Below are positions 25,515 through 35,489 of a DNA stretch of 64,000 nucleotides, in pieces. This stretch comes from Neorickettsia helminthoeca str. Oregon (GTDB lineage: Bacteria > Pseudomonadota > Alphaproteobacteria > Rickettsiales > Anaplasmataceae): assembly GCF_000632985.1 (NCBI RefSeq), contig NZ_CP007481.1, positions 248,001 to 312,000 of the forward strand, read 5' to 3'. Below the pieces are notes generated by a model. It worked only from the letters and a program-made list of their open reading frames with translations, did no database searches and was not told the DNA's origin. The first letter of the stretch is position 1, and each line of letters starts with the position of its first letter. The position numbers were made by a program, and so were the translations under genes.

Positions 25515-26873
25515 ATGAAAATAAAGGTTTATGATACTCTTTCCGGAGTGAAGAGAGATTTCATTCCAATAAATGGGGATGAGGTCCGCATGTATGTGTG
25601 TGGTCCGACCGTCTATGATGTGCCTCATATAGGGAATATCAGGGCCGCTGTTGTTTATGATATCGTGTATCGAGTATTGCGCAAAGCATTCACTAGGGTT
25701 GTGTATGTACGTAATATCACTGACATAGACGACAAAATCATAAATGCTTCGTTGACTCAAGGTGTTGAGTACTCTGAAATTGCACTGCGCTATGAGAAAA
25801 TCTTTCGCGAACATCTAAAGCTCATGAACTGCCTTCCACCGAGCTTCGAGCCAAGGGCAACTGAAAATATAGAGCAAATGATTTCAATTATTCGATCGCT
25901 TGTTGAGAGCGGGAACGCTTATCGTGCTGGTGGAAGCGTCTATTTTGATGTGAGCTCTTTCAAGGATTACGGTGCACTTTCGAAAAAAAAGATAGATGAG
26001 TTGGTCTATGGCGTTCGGATAGATGGTGATGAAAATAAGAGACATCCTGGAGACTTCGTCTTGTGGAAACATGATGATGAGGTATATTGGCCGAGTCCCT
26101 GGGGAAATGGAAGACCAGGGTGGCATATAGAGTGCTCAGCTATGATCCTGACAACTCTAGGAGCGGATTTTGATATCCATGGGGGCGGTGCAGATTTGAA
26201 GTTCCCACATCACGAAAATGAAATTGCTCAAAGTGTGTGCGCTAATCCTGGCTCGAAGTTTGCCCGTTACTGGATACACAATGGCTTTCTCACAGTCAAC
26301 GGGGAGAAGATGAGCAAATCTCTCGGTAATATCATCAATGTTGATACCCTGATCAAGAATGGAGTCACACCGAATACCATTCGTTTTATCCTGATAAGTA
26401 CTCATTACAGTAAACCTATGGATTGGTGTCCGAAAATTGTACAGGAAGCAGTAAACTCTTTGATGAAGTTCAAAATTGTACTGATTGACAACAATGCTCT
26501 CTCCAAAACCACGGAAGATGATTGTGACGGATATATGGAGAAGTTCTTCATCAGTATGAGCGATGATTTCAATACTCCTGCTGCGATCGCTCTTCTATAT
26601 GAACTAAGAGATAAAATCCACTTAGGTGATCATAGTAAAGCGCAGCAGTACGCAGTTCTTCTTAATACCTTATTGTTATTTCTTGGAATCGATTTACAGG
26701 CGAGTCAGTCCGTGATATCTGAAGATTTTATTACTTCTCAGATTCAGGAAAGGGTTGCCTTCAGGCAGCAAAGAAATTTCGTGGAAGCGGATAAAATTCG
26801 CGATACCCTCGCCCAAAAGGGGGTTTTGCTTCGAGATTTAAAAGACGGTACCACGGATTGGATAATGCTCTAA
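25515..26873 (+). CDS. cysS: Cysteinyl-tRNA synthetase
   Basis: 452 residues. Class I synthetase with MYVCGPTVYDVPHIGNIR (Zn-ligand Cys and the HIGH-type HIGN), GWHIECSAMI with another Zn ligand, HGGGADLKFPHHENE, and KMSKS in GEKMSKSLGNI. Length is normal. ATG 25515 follows GAGG by a few bases. Complete, with a C-terminal DALR-like helical part. Confidence 0.97.
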   Translation: MKIKVYDTLSGVKRDFIPINGDEVRMYVCGPTVYDVPHIGNIRAAVVYDIVYRVLRKAFTRVVYVRNITDIDDKIINASLTQGVEYSEIALRYEKIFREHLKLMNCLPPSFEPRATENIEQMISIIRSLVESGNAYRAGGSVYFDVSSFKDYGALSKKKIDELVYGVRIDGDENKRHPGDFVLWKHDDEVYWPSPWGNGRPGWHIECSAMILTTLGADFDIHGGGADLKFPHHENEIAQSVCANPGSKFARYWIHNGFLTVNGEKMSKSLGNIINVDTLIKNGVTPNTIRFILISTHYSKPMDWCPKIVQEAVNSLMKFKIVLIDNNALSKTTEDDCDGYMEKFFISMSDDFNTPAAIALLYELRDKIHLGDHSKAQQYAVLLNTLLLFLGIDLQASQSVISEDFITSQIQERVAFRQQRNFVEADKIRDTLAQKGVLLRDLKDGTTDWIML

Positions 26874-26898
26874 CCGGTATACCCCCCTCTTCCTAGAC

Positions 26899-26927
26899 TT
26901 GCTTTTGAGTGTGGCTTGTTGTATACT
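26899..26927 (+). promoter_or_regulatory. Promoter ahead of the small ORF and mutS remnant
   Basis: TTGCTT (26899-26904), 17-bp spacer, TATACT (26922-26927); a second -10-like TATAAT follows at 26933-26938. It sits 50 bp upstream of the ATG at 26978. Probably the old mutS region promoter. Confidence 0.5.
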
Positions 26928-26977
26928 ATAGGTATAATCCCGGAAAGAAGCTCTTTACTGTATATCAGCTTACGCCT

Positions 26978-27160
26978 ATGCTAAACCCCCTACCCAAAAT
27001 TGAGGAAGAAGTTAGTAGTAGTTCTGCTGAATTGCAGTCTAGGATTCTGCAGCTCGCGAGTGATATTGGTTTGCATCAGAATCTCAATGAAGAAGCGTTC
27101 AAGGTGCAATCCCTTGGTAATCCCAAAGGGGTTGGTACGGGTGTAGAAAATAGGAGATAA
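26978..27160 (+). CDS. Small ORF of unknown function, 60 residues
   Basis: From ATG 26978 the frame gives a 60-residue acidic peptide (PKIEEEVSSSSAELQSRIL ... LASDIGLHQNLNEEAF). The frame is open further up to 26909, but that part overlaps the promoter. I recognise nothing, and its place next to a decaying gene makes chance or decay possible. Confidence 0.3.
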   Translation: MLNPLPKIEEEVSSSSAELQSRILQLASDIGLHQNLNEEAFKVQSLGNPKGVGTGVENRR

Positions 27161-27186
27161 TTCTATTTTTCCGGTCGTGTTTTTTA

Positions 27187-29643
27187 GATATCAGAGAGTC
27201 TACCTCCGGCTCTACGTAGATATCTAGAAGTTCGTGTTCAGTGCCCTGATGCAGCGATTTTTATAGGGTCGGGTGACTTTTATGAAATGTTCTTCAATGA
27301 TGCGAAGGAGGTCCCAGCACTTCTTGGGCTCCAACTTACTCGTAGAGGTACTCATAATGGCAAAGATGTCCCGATGTGTGGGATTCCAGCCTCGTCATGT
27401 GAGACATACATCAGTAAGCTGATAAAAGAAGGTCGTAAAGTAGCGATTTGTGAGCAAATAGAAACCTCAAAAGAAGCAAAAAGCGTGGTTCGTGCGCCAT
27501 CGTGAGGAGGGGGGTTGCTCGACTTATTACCCCAGGAACATTAACTGAGAAAAGCCTTGAGAAAAGCCTTCTTATAGGAGCTGAACATAATTACCTTCTT
27601 TGTATTACACCTAAAAGGGATGAGCTCGGTGTTGCATTGTCAGATATATCAACTAAGAAGTTTTTTTCACTAGGAGCCTGCCCGAATATTTGGGAACCTA
27701 TCTTGAAAAAATTTCGCCTAAAGAAATCTTGATTCCCGAAGATATTAGTGTCGCTCTGAAAAAATTGATTGAGCAGACGCATGTGCCAGTAACAAAGCAT
27801 CCGCGCAATATGTTCGATAAAGAATCAGCTGAAAATGAGATCAAGGGATTCTATAATGTTGCTCAGCTCAGTTTCATGAATATCCAGTCCGACTGTGAAG
27901 TAATAGCATGTGGTGTCCTCATAGCATACGCTAGGGCAACACAAATGGGAGAGTTAAAGCAACTCGAATTTCCTAAAAGTATGATCAGAGTTGTTATCTT
28001 GAGATGGATGCTTCAACTGTCAGAGGTTTGGAGTTAATACAATCACAGTGTCCAGGTGAGAGGAATAGCCTCTTCCAGACTATAGAGCAGACATGTACCG
28101 TACTCGGAAAGAGATTACTCAAAGATTATCTGATTTCTTCAACAGACATCAACGGAGAAATCAGAAATAGACAAGATAAAGTAGAGTTGATAAAGTAGAG
28201 CTCTTTTTCTTACAAGAGTCGCTCAGAAAGGGTGTGCATCAGCTCCTCAGTAACGCCTCTGATGGTGAGAGAGTGTTATCTCGCATCAGCCTGAATAGAA
28301 GGGGCCAATAGATTGTCTCACACTTCTGAATTGTATTAAGGCATCGTTGTTGTTAGCTAAATGATTCTCTCATTTTCTCAAGAATGATTACATCGGGGAA
28401 GTGTATAAGAAATTCAGCCCAGATGATGAGTTCATGGGCGTATTGAAGAATGCAATTCTTCCATCCGCGAGTAGAAAGGTAGGTGGTTCTTTTTTGGATC
28501 CACATTATCATCCGAAGTTGCTAGAGCTATACGAATTGTCCGTCAACGTGGATAAGGTGATCAATGATTTGTGTCTCACGTACAGGGGAAGCACTAAAGT
28601 TTCCAACTTAAAACTTGGTAAGAAGAATCTCATAGGTTACTACGTCGAAGTTCCTAAATCTGCAGGGATCCTCGATAGTCAAATTTTATCCACCGTCAGT
28701 CTCTTCTGAATAACATACGTTATACTGCGTTGGAGCTCCAAAATCTTGAAGCGCAGATTGCAAAGGCCAAGGAAAATTATAGAAACTTGGAATTAGAATT
28801 GTTCAGTGGACTATATAGGAAAATTCTGGATTTCGAGCAACCCCTGGAGGAACTCATCGCTACGATTGCAGAGCTTGATGTTGTAGTTTCATGTGTGGAG
28901 CTTGCAGCTCAGAGGAAGTATGTTCGGCTGAAAGTCGATGAAAGTAGTGAGTTACATATAGTTGCTGGTAGGCATCCGTTTGTTGAACAGTCAGGTTCTT
29001 TTGTGCCAAATGATACGCATTTCACTAGTGAGGAGCGTATTTGTCTTCTCACGGGTCCCAACATGGCAGGGAAAAGTACATATCTTCGCCAAAACGCATT
29101 GATTGTGATTCTTGTTCAGATGGGTTCATTTGTCCCTGCTGATTATGCACACATTGGTGTTGTCGATAAAGTCTTCACTCGTATTGGTGCTTCGGACAAT
29201 ATTGCCAAAGGCAAGTCCACGTTCATGGTTGAAATGCTTGAAACAGCAAATATAGTGAATAATGCTACGGATAGGTCCTTCGTCATTCTGGATGAGGTAG
29301 GGAGAGGTACATCGACTCTAGACGGCATTTCGATTGCTCAGGTGGTCCTTGAGTATTCACACGACTCGATAAACTGTAGGACCATATTTGCTACACATTA
29401 CAATGAACTGTGCGAGCTAGAAAAAAGCTTAAACGGATTAAGTGTCACTCTGTCGAAGTGAAAAAGTGGCGAGATGAGATCTTTCTTATGTATAAAGTGA
29501 TTTCAGGTAAGGGTGATAATTCCTATGGTATTCACGCTGCTATGTTATCCGGTATACCAAGGCCGATCATTGATAGAGCAAAGGAGATCGCAAGAGAGAA
29601 GGATTCCACTGTGCACAAACAATGTGAGCGTGAGTTACGGTAG
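27187..29643 (+). pseudogene. mutS: Frameshifted mutS (DNA mismatch repair ATPase)
   Basis: The full length of MutS is recognisable but broken into at least seven frames. In order: domain I (QCPDAAIFIGSGDFYEMFF ... CGIPASSCETYISKL) to 27505; ITPGTLTEKSLEKS from 27502; connector from 27690; MDASTVRGLELIQ core from 28004 with a stop at 28198; RKGVHQLLSNASDGERVLSRI near 28230; lever/clamp from 28401 and 28730; ATPase with LLTGPNMAGKSTYLRQ and VILDEVGRGTSTLDG to 29461; C-terminal part to 29643. No start codon fits the first segment. Domain order and motifs are well preserved, so the loss looks recent. Confidence 0.93.
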
Positions 29644-29759
29644 CTTTATTTAGTATCCTGACTTGCTTGGATCGTGGCTATTCTATAGATGGAAGCTATA
29701 CTTTTACTAAAAGCGTGTTTCGCCTTAGAATCTACTGGATTGAGTTGTAACTGTGCCGA

Positions 29760-30437
29760 ATGATAAAAGTCTCACCTTCCTTGTTATCAGCTGATTTTCT
29801 TAATCTAGGGGCTGAAGTAGCTCAAATAGAGAATTCAGGCGCTGACTCCATACACATCGATGTCATGGATGGGCGATTCGTGCCTAACTTGACTTTTGGT
29901 CCTCTCATAATACGACAGGTGAAAGGTATCACAAATCTGCCGATCATGGTGCACCTGATGATTTCAAATGCTGAACAGACTTTCCAGGACTATATCGATG
30001 CGGGCGCCAATACTATCTTTGTGCACAGTGAAGCCTGCGTTCACGTGGATAGATTACTCACTATGATAAAGAAGCAAAATGTTAAAGTGGGATTAGCGAT
30101 TAATCCTTCCACTCACGAGAGCGTTCTTGAGTATTTATATTCTTCTATAGATACGATTCTAGTCATGACTGTGAATCCTGGTTTTGCGGCACAGAGCTTC
30201 CTGATGTCTCAGTTAAGGAAAATCGAAGTACTGAAGGAGCGTATCACAAAGCTTGGTAATGACATTGAGATCGCCGTCGATGGAGGTATAGACTATGAGA
30301 TTGCTGGATTAGTCGTTTCCGCTGGCGCAGATGTCCTTGTTACAGGTTCCTACCTGTTTTCCGAGCCTAGTTCTTTTGGACAAAAGGTGAAGTCCCTTAA
30401 ATCTTTGATTTCAAAGAAATCCCCGAGTAAAGTCTGA
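29760..30437 (+). CDS. rpe: Ribulose-phosphate 3-epimerase
   Basis: 225-residue TIM barrel interconverting ribulose- and xylulose-5-phosphate in the pentose phosphate pathway. All metal-site motifs are visible: SPSLLSADF, HIDVMDGRFVPNLTFGP, VHLMI, TVNPGFAAQSF and IAVDGGID. A possible promoter TTTACT-N17-TAGAAT lies upstream, with the small dyad CTTTT-act-AAAAG over its -35. Confidence 0.96.
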   Translation: MIKVSPSLLSADFLNLGAEVAQIENSGADSIHIDVMDGRFVPNLTFGPLIIRQVKGITNLPIMVHLMISNAEQTFQDYIDAGANTIFVHSEACVHVDRLLTMIKKQNVKVGLAINPSTHESVLEYLYSSIDTILVMTVNPGFAAQSFLMSQLRKIEVLKERITKLGNDIEIAVDGGIDYEIAGLVVSAGADVLVTGSYLFSEPSSFGQKVKSLKSLISKKSPSKV

Positions 30438-30585
30438 GACCTAGGTCGCTGCGTGACTATCGAGTCTGAGGTATCGGTCTTTCCGCTGAGCTGATATTGA
30501 TTTTCCTAGAGGCGTGGCCTTTGATCGATATGTATACTGGCTTCCACGAGTATAGAATTGGACGATTATATAAATAACAGAGTCT

Positions 30586-31374
30586 CTAAAACTTTGGGTG
30601 ATGTAGGCCGGCTGGTGAAAGAGTAAATATCTCATAACCGTCCTCCGTGACTGCAATGGTGTGTTCAAACTGTGCGGAAAGAGACAAATCTTTTGTCCTG
30701 ACGGTCCAACCATCATTTTTATCGACAATAGCATGTGGTTTTCCCTCATTGATCATTGGCTCGATTGTGAAAAACATTCCCGGTTCCAGGATAATGGTGT
30801 TACCAGAATCTGTGGCATAATGGACAACACTTGGTGGTTCGTGGAAGGATCTGCCAATACCATGCCCACAGTACTGATCCACTATAGAGTAACTATATTG
30901 CTGTGAAATATAATCCTCTATTGCGCATCCGATTCTGTTCAGAGGTATACCCGGCCTAACTACTTCGATGCCAGCCATTAGAGCTCCATATGTGGCTTCA
31001 CAGAGCCTCGCACCTTTAATTGATGGTGTTCCTACGAAATACATTCTACTCGTATCACCATGCCAGCCATCGAGAATGACTGTCACATCAATATTGAGGA
31101 TATCGCCCTTTTTAAGTGGCACTTCATCCGGGATGCCATGACAAATCACGTTGTTCTTCGAGGTACATATCGATTTCGGGAAACCTTTGTAATTCAGTGG
31201 CGCTGGTACCGCTCCAGCTTTTACTATGAATTCATGACACAACCTATCTAATTCATTAGTTGTGACATCTGGTTTCACGAATTCCGTTATATAGTCCAGT
31301 ACCTCAGCAGCGAGCCTGCCAGCCCTTCTCATATACTCGAAATCGCTTTTGGGGTGTATCTTTATTTTTGACAT
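30586..31374 (-). CDS. map: Methionine aminopeptidase, type I
   Basis: 262 residues. Removes the initiator Met. Metal ligands are in the expected blocks: LNIDVTVILDGWHGDTSRM (two Asp), YCGHGIGRSFHEPPSVVH (His), FTIEPMI (Glu) and QFEHTIAVTEDG (Glu). CHGIPDEVPLKKGD carries the substrate-side His. Frames at 30441-30749 on the same strand are shadows. Confidence 0.96.
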   Translation of the reverse strand: MSKIKIHPKSDFEYMRRAGRLAAEVLDYITEFVKPDVTTNELDRLCHEFIVKAGAVPAPLNYKGFPKSICTSKNNVICHGIPDEVPLKKGDILNIDVTVILDGWHGDTSRMYFVGTPSIKGARLCEATYGALMAGIEVVRPGIPLNRIGCAIEDYISQQYSYSIVDQYCGHGIGRSFHEPPSVVHYATDSGNTIILEPGMFFTIEPMINEGKPHAIVDKNDGWTVRTKDLSLSAQFEHTIAVTEDGYEIFTLSPAGLHHPKF

Positions 31375-31426
31375 CGTTGAAAGATTGAGAAATCATCTGT
31401 CCGAATGGAGTCCAGAGTAGAACAAA

Positions 31427-31921
31427 TTAATCATAAAATCTATAATGGGTGCTACTTTTGGGATCCTCATAACATGGGAGCAATCTGGAGATCACAGTGA
31501 AAAATAATGTAATATTCAGCGCAGCCGAGATAAAAGTGTTGTATGTAAGATACTCGATTCCTGAGATTTGTTTGAGGAAAGAGATTCCCAAGTAGATGAG
31601 GATAAAGGTCAATAACGATGTACACTTCCTGGAAGCGATTAGCTGCGAAAGAAAGAATGATGATAACGACAAAACAGCAGATGAACCTAATAGCTTATGC
31701 GTCATTACATCTCTAAAAAGGCCCAGAGTGAAAAGCCCCAAACCCGCAACGGATTGAGGAAAGGAATATATCATCATCAGGATTGTGAGTAGGTAGCAGT
31801 TGAGAAAATAGGCGCCATCGACTCTCGACAAGGCAAGCTCGTATATGGTACACAGAACAAGCAGGACGAACAACCACGACAAAGATTTTAAAGAATGGTA
31901 CACTAGCTCAAAGACATCCAC
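31427..31921 (-). CDS. MreD-like integral membrane protein
   Basis: 164 residues with about five hydrophobic segments and short loops. The size, topology and the segment GLFTLGLFRDVMTHKLLGSSAVLSLSSFFLSQ (split at length; 'GxxxDxxxxxxLGxxAL' pattern) resemble MreD, part of the elongation complex. mreB and mreC are not adjacent, so this rests on pattern only; another small membrane family is possible. The transpeptidase gene at 35490 makes a cell-shape role plausible. Confidence 0.5.
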   Translation of the reverse strand: MDVFELVYHSLKSLSWLFVLLVLCTIYELALSRVDGAYFLNCYLLTILMMIYSFPQSVAGLGLFTLGLFRDVMTHKLLGSSAVLSLSSFFLSQLIASRKCTSLLTFILIYLGISFLKQISGIEYLTYNTFISAALNITLFFTVISRLLPCYEDPKSSTHYRFYD

Positions 31922-32009
31922 ACTTCTTTTTCACACGGTTTCGCGGAGTTTACAAGTAACTCGGGAGTGAAATTGATACGCCAAATCGAAAATCCATCAC
32001 TAGATCCGC

Positions 32010-32537
32010 CTAGATCCGCTTAGCAACAAAGATACCAACCCTGCAACAGAACTTCGTTATCCCTGTGATAGCGACATAGCAAGGTGCTTTTCTTGCCTCA
32101 TTTTCCATAGCTATGTTCCTATGGTCTAGCTCATCCTGGCGAAATTGTACAATTTTCTTTAGTAACCGAGTATCAGATAAGCTAATTTTCTCTAGTAACC
32201 TTATTTGCTTTTGGTAGTGCTCATCGATGACTTCCTCTATAGCTACAGTACATGCCATCGCAGTCGGTACACCAGCTCTTGCACTCAGGTATCCCAACCC
32301 AAATGCGAGAGATTTCCACGTTGCGAGTAATAGACTCGGTCTCGTCTTTAAATTAATGATCTCGCTGCGAAAGAACTGCAAGTGTGCCTGCTCGGATTTC
32401 ATCATCTCAGAAACGAGCTTCTTCTTTTCTAGATCATCACCTAGACCTCGCAGCTGACCCCTATAGACTTGAACCGCCGCGCATTCTCCAGCATGGTTCA
32501 CTCTCAGTATTCTGTCGATGATACGATTAACTTGCAT
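32010..32537 (-). CDS. coq7: Demethoxyubiquinone hydroxylase Coq7
   Basis: 175-residue di-iron carboxylate protein for the penultimate hydroxylation of ubiquinone. Two helix pairs carry the ligands: RVNHAGECAAVQVYRGQ and EQAHLQFF, then AIEEVIDEHYQKQI and QDELDHRNIA. Overlaps the end of dsbB by 11 bp. Complements the Coq10-type gene at 19536. Confidence 0.93.
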   Translation of the reverse strand: MQVNRIIDRILRVNHAGECAAVQVYRGQLRGLGDDLEKKKLVSEMMKSEQAHLQFFRSEIINLKTRPSLLLATWKSLAFGLGYLSARAGVPTAMACTVAIEEVIDEHYQKQIRLLEKISLSDTRLLKKIVQFRQDELDHRNIAMENEARKAPCYVAITGITKFCCRVGIFVAKRI

Positions 32538-33000
32538 ATCTTCTATGTATGAAAAGTGTCACGGTTATGCTTAGCATGGAATATAGCAGATTTATATGAG
32601 TTAAGCGTATACCGAATACTGTCTGGGGAGTATTACATCTTACTATCTCGTTTGATATGAGCTGCTTGTGTAAGCTGTCGATTTCATGTATGTTGTGGTA
32701 CGTGATACTACAACTCTCCTCCTTGATAAACAGGTGGTATTCGATTCCTATGTGGTATAGCGTGATCAGCGCACCAGCTGATAGAGCTGCAATAGCAAGG
32801 TAAAAGAAAAGCGGAGTTACTTCATCCAGGAAAAGCATCCTCACTGAGATTAGAAGAACGATGAAGTAAGGCCACCTTTCATATATACATAGAGTACATG
32901 GGTGGTAACCGAATGCGTATTCCAGTATGACTGCGAACACGAGAGCAAACAAGCTCGATAGAAAAAGGTTAAATGCGACTAACTTCTTTGAAAACAGCAT
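32527..33000 (-). CDS. dsbB: Disulfide bond formation protein DsbB
   Basis: About 157 residues from ATG 33000. Four membrane helices; the first periplasmic pair is CTLCIYERWPYF (CxxC) and the second pair is C in EESCSITYHNI and C in EIVRCNTPQ. Reoxidises DsbA and passes electrons to quinone, a link to the adjacent coq7. The frame is open to 33063, but that extension (MVHTLGVPRSL) is not helical or family-like. Confidence 0.9.
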   Translation of the reverse strand: MLFSKKLVAFNLFLSSLFALVFAVILEYAFGYHPCTLCIYERWPYFIVLLISVRMLFLDEVTPLFFYLAIAALSAGALITLYHIGIEYHLFIKEESCSITYHNIHEIDSLHKQLISNEIVRCNTPQTVFGIRLTHINLLYSMLSITVTLFIHRRYAS

Positions 33001-33388
33001 CTCAATTACAAATTTATCACAGAGCTGCAATAAACTTCTGGGAACACCCAATGTGTGTACCAATTATACATCAGCTCATAAGTGTTGAGCAGTACAACAG
33101 AAGCATGACCACACAGGACCACTCGAAGCGCTGGAAAACTAAGCAAGTCCATAGGGCAGGGTCAGACTTTCAGTAATACGTAATGGGGATTGTATATCCT
33201 CTAGATTTATACTGGAAGCTTTCCTTCTTGTATTCAGAAAATTAATTGCCAATTTCAATTATAGAACACAAAAATATCCGAAAAAAGGATAGTATTCATA
33301 TAGAATTGTGTTGTAGATCAATAACGCTGCAAGCGATGTGATTATAATGCGATTAGTGATACAATGACTATCGATTGTTGTAATACGG
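33001..33388. promoter_or_regulatory. dsbB / rpoH divergent region
   Basis: 388 bp without a supported gene. The dyad TAATTG-N7-CAATTA (33243-33261) runs straight into a TATAGA -10-like hexamer. Nearer rpoH, CGCT-gca-AGCG (33325-33335) lies 7 bp upstream of a TATAAT at 33343-33348. These may be two rpoH promoters; neither has a good -35. No heat-shock-type promoter was recognised. Confidence 0.35.
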
Positions 33389-34261
33389 TTGCAGATGGTA
33401 GGGTTCTTGTTATCTCTTGATAATTCAGAGTTTGATCGCTATGCAAGGAAGGTTTTAGCGATTCCAATGCTTGAGGAGGATGAAGAGCGCTCACTGCTGG
33501 AGAGGTGGTGTGTACACAAGGATGTGGAAGCAGCACAGAAACTCGTAGAAGCATATTTGAGACTAGTAGTCAAAGTAGTGATGCGTTTCAAAAATTATGG
33601 TCTCCCGCTCATGGATTTGGCTTCCGAGGGTAATATCGGTCTGATGAAAGCGATCAAAAATTTTGATAATACCCTGGGATATAAGATTGCTACTTATGCT
33701 GTCTGGTGGATCAAAGCAGCGATAAATGAGTATATTATTCGTTCTTGGTCAATGGTCAAGATTGGTACCACTGCTGCGCAGCGTAAACTTTTTTTCAATC
33801 TTCGCAAGTTAAAGAATTCCATAGACAGTTGCGGCCTCGAAAAGGGTCAGATGGTCGAGAAAATATCGAAATTGTTAGATGTGCCTGAAAGCGACGTGAA
33901 GGAAATGGAAGCGATCTTGAGTTCCAAGGATGTCTCTCTGAACGCGCGAATAGGCGAGGATGATGGAACCGAAGTCCATGATATGCTTGCAGGACCGGGT
34001 CCTGATCAGGAGTCCTTGTTGTCAGATGAGCAGCAGAGACGTATCAAAGCTAATCTACTGAAGGAAGCTGTCGACTCACTTGATGACAGACATAGGAAAA
34101 TCTTTATTCTCAGAAGTTTGAGTAGTACTCCCAGTACACTGAAGGAGTTGAGTGAAAAATTTTCTATCTCTCAAGAAAGGGTTAGGCAGATACACGTGCG
34201 GGCGATGGAAAAAGTCAAAGAGTATGTGCAGACACACAGAAGTGCTCTCGGAATGGTGTAA
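33389..34261 (+). CDS. rpoH: Heat-shock sigma factor RpoH (sigma-32)
   Basis: 290 residues, the alphaproteobacterial size. Starts with PMLEEDEERSLLERW (region 1.2-like), region 2 AYLRLVVKVVMRFKNYGLPLMDL (split at length) with YKIATYAVWWIKAAINEYI, the RpoH box next to it (WSMVKIGTTAAQRKLFFNLR), and region 4.2 KFSISQERVRQIHVRAMEKVK. Likely controls clpA, lon and related genes. The frame ends one base before the ftsZ start region, suggesting coupling. Confidence 0.95.
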   Translation: MQMVGFLLSLDNSEFDRYARKVLAIPMLEEDEERSLLERWCVHKDVEAAQKLVEAYLRLVVKVVMRFKNYGLPLMDLASEGNIGLMKAIKNFDNTLGYKIATYAVWWIKAAINEYIIRSWSMVKIGTTAAQRKLFFNLRKLKNSIDSCGLEKGQMVEKISKLLDVPESDVKEMEAILSSKDVSLNARIGEDDGTEVHDMLAGPGPDQESLLSDEQQRRIKANLLKEAVDSLDDRHRKIFILRSLSSTPSTLKELSEKFSISQERVRQIHVRAMEKVKEYVQTHRSALGMV

Positions 34262-35383
34262 TTGCTGATGACGTTACGTCTCTCTGTGCCTCTTAATCAG
34301 AATCCTACGTTGCTCCCTAAGATCGCTGTGATTGGTGTCGGAGGCGCTGGTGGCAATGCTATCAATAATATGATCAACTCCGGATTGTGTGGTGTGAAGT
34401 TCATCGCCGCTAATACCGATGCGCAGGCCCTCGAATACTCACTCGCTGACACAAAGGTCCAGTTGGGAGTTAATCTCACTAAAGGTCTGGGTGCTGGCTC
34501 CATTCCCGAAATTGGTAGACAAGCTGCCGAGGAATCCATTAACGAAATCGCTGATGTCATAGAGGGTGTAGATATGTTATTTATCACTGCTGGGATGGGC
34601 GGTGGTACTGGTACAGGTGCTGCACCTGTGATAGCAAAACTAGCATCTGAGCATAAGGTCCTGGTTGTGGCTGTGGTTACTAAGCCATTCTACTTTGAGG
34701 GCGGTAGGAGAGCTAAAGTCGCCGAAGCTGGTGTCGAGACACTCAGGAAATACGTAGATACCTATATAGTGATCAATAATCAGAATCTTTTCAAAATTGC
34801 AAATGAGAAGACAACGTTTGCTGAAGCTTTCAAGGAAGTCGATAAGACACTTTATTTTCATGTCAGAGAAATCAGTAGTCTGATGGTGAATCCTGGCTAT
34901 ATTAATCTGGATTTCGCTGATGTACGCTCTGTAATGAGCAAAATGGGTAAGGCATTAATGGGTACTGGTGAGGCATCCGGTGAAAATAGAGCAATCAAGG
35001 CTGCTGAAAACTCAATAGCGAACCCTCTTCTGGATAATTTATCAGTCCAGGATGCTAAGGGTATTCTGATGAATATTACCGGTGGCCCTGATATGACGTT
35101 GTTCGAGGTAGATGCAGCAGCGAATTGTGTGAGGGAAAAAGCTAATGAAAATGTAAATATTATTTTCGGCTCCACTTGCACTGAATCAATGAATAATGCA
35201 GTAAGAGTATCCGTCGTTGCCACCGGTATCTCTACGGAAATTGAGCACCAAAATGAGGAAGAGGATTCTACACATGATGTGGATGGTCTATCTGAATGGA
35301 AGTCACATAGATCCGATGAGCAGAGAGAAATAGAACTACTCGAAGTACCTGCGTTCATACGTAGGGTCAAGCGGAAAATCTGA
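34262..35383 (+). CDS. ftsZ: Cell division GTPase FtsZ
   Basis: 373 residues. Forms the division ring. GTP-binding landmarks: [17 protein letters not shown], the tubulin signature [15 protein letters not shown], and [20 protein letters not shown] for the T7 loop. C-terminal peptide is the typical EVPAFIRR, but the intervening linker is very short compared with free-living alphaproteobacteria. TTG 34262 abuts the rpoH stop; ATG 34268 is an equally good start. Confidence 0.97.
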   Translation: MLMTLRLSVPLNQNPTLLPKIAVIGVGGAGGNAINNMINSGLCGVKFIAANTDAQALEYSLADTKVQLGVNLTKGLGAGSIPEIGRQAAEESINEIADVIEGVDMLFITAGMGGGTGTGAAPVIAKLASEHKVLVVAVVTKPFYFEGGRRAKVAEAGVETLRKYVDTYIVINNQNLFKIANEKTTFAEAFKEVDKTLYFHVREISSLMVNPGYINLDFADVRSVMSKMGKALMGTGEASGENRAIKAAENSIANPLLDNLSVQDAKGILMNITGGPDMTLFEVDAAANCVREKANENVNIIFGSTCTESMNNAVRVSVVATGISTEIEHQNEEEDSTHDVDGLSEWKSHRSDEQREIELLEVPAFIRRVKRKI

Positions 35384-35489
35384 GTAAGCTCTAAGCGTTA
35401 TTGCTTTCCATTTCTATTGCGACACTTTTTTCAGTTTGTCCTCCTGAAATATACTTAACCAAGATAATAAAATTGCCACAGCATCTCAA
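35384..35489 (+). promoter_or_regulatory. ftsI-region promoter with dyad abutting the -10
   Basis: TTTCAG (35429-35434) and CTGAAA (35444-35449) form a 6-9-6 inverted repeat that ends exactly where the -10 TATACT (35450-35455) begins, 35 bp before the ATG. No good -35 is visible. Confidence 0.4.

Noticed and set aside
30441-30749. 102-codon minus-strand ORF
   Set aside because: Overlaps the map 3' end in another phase; map motifs settle the frame.
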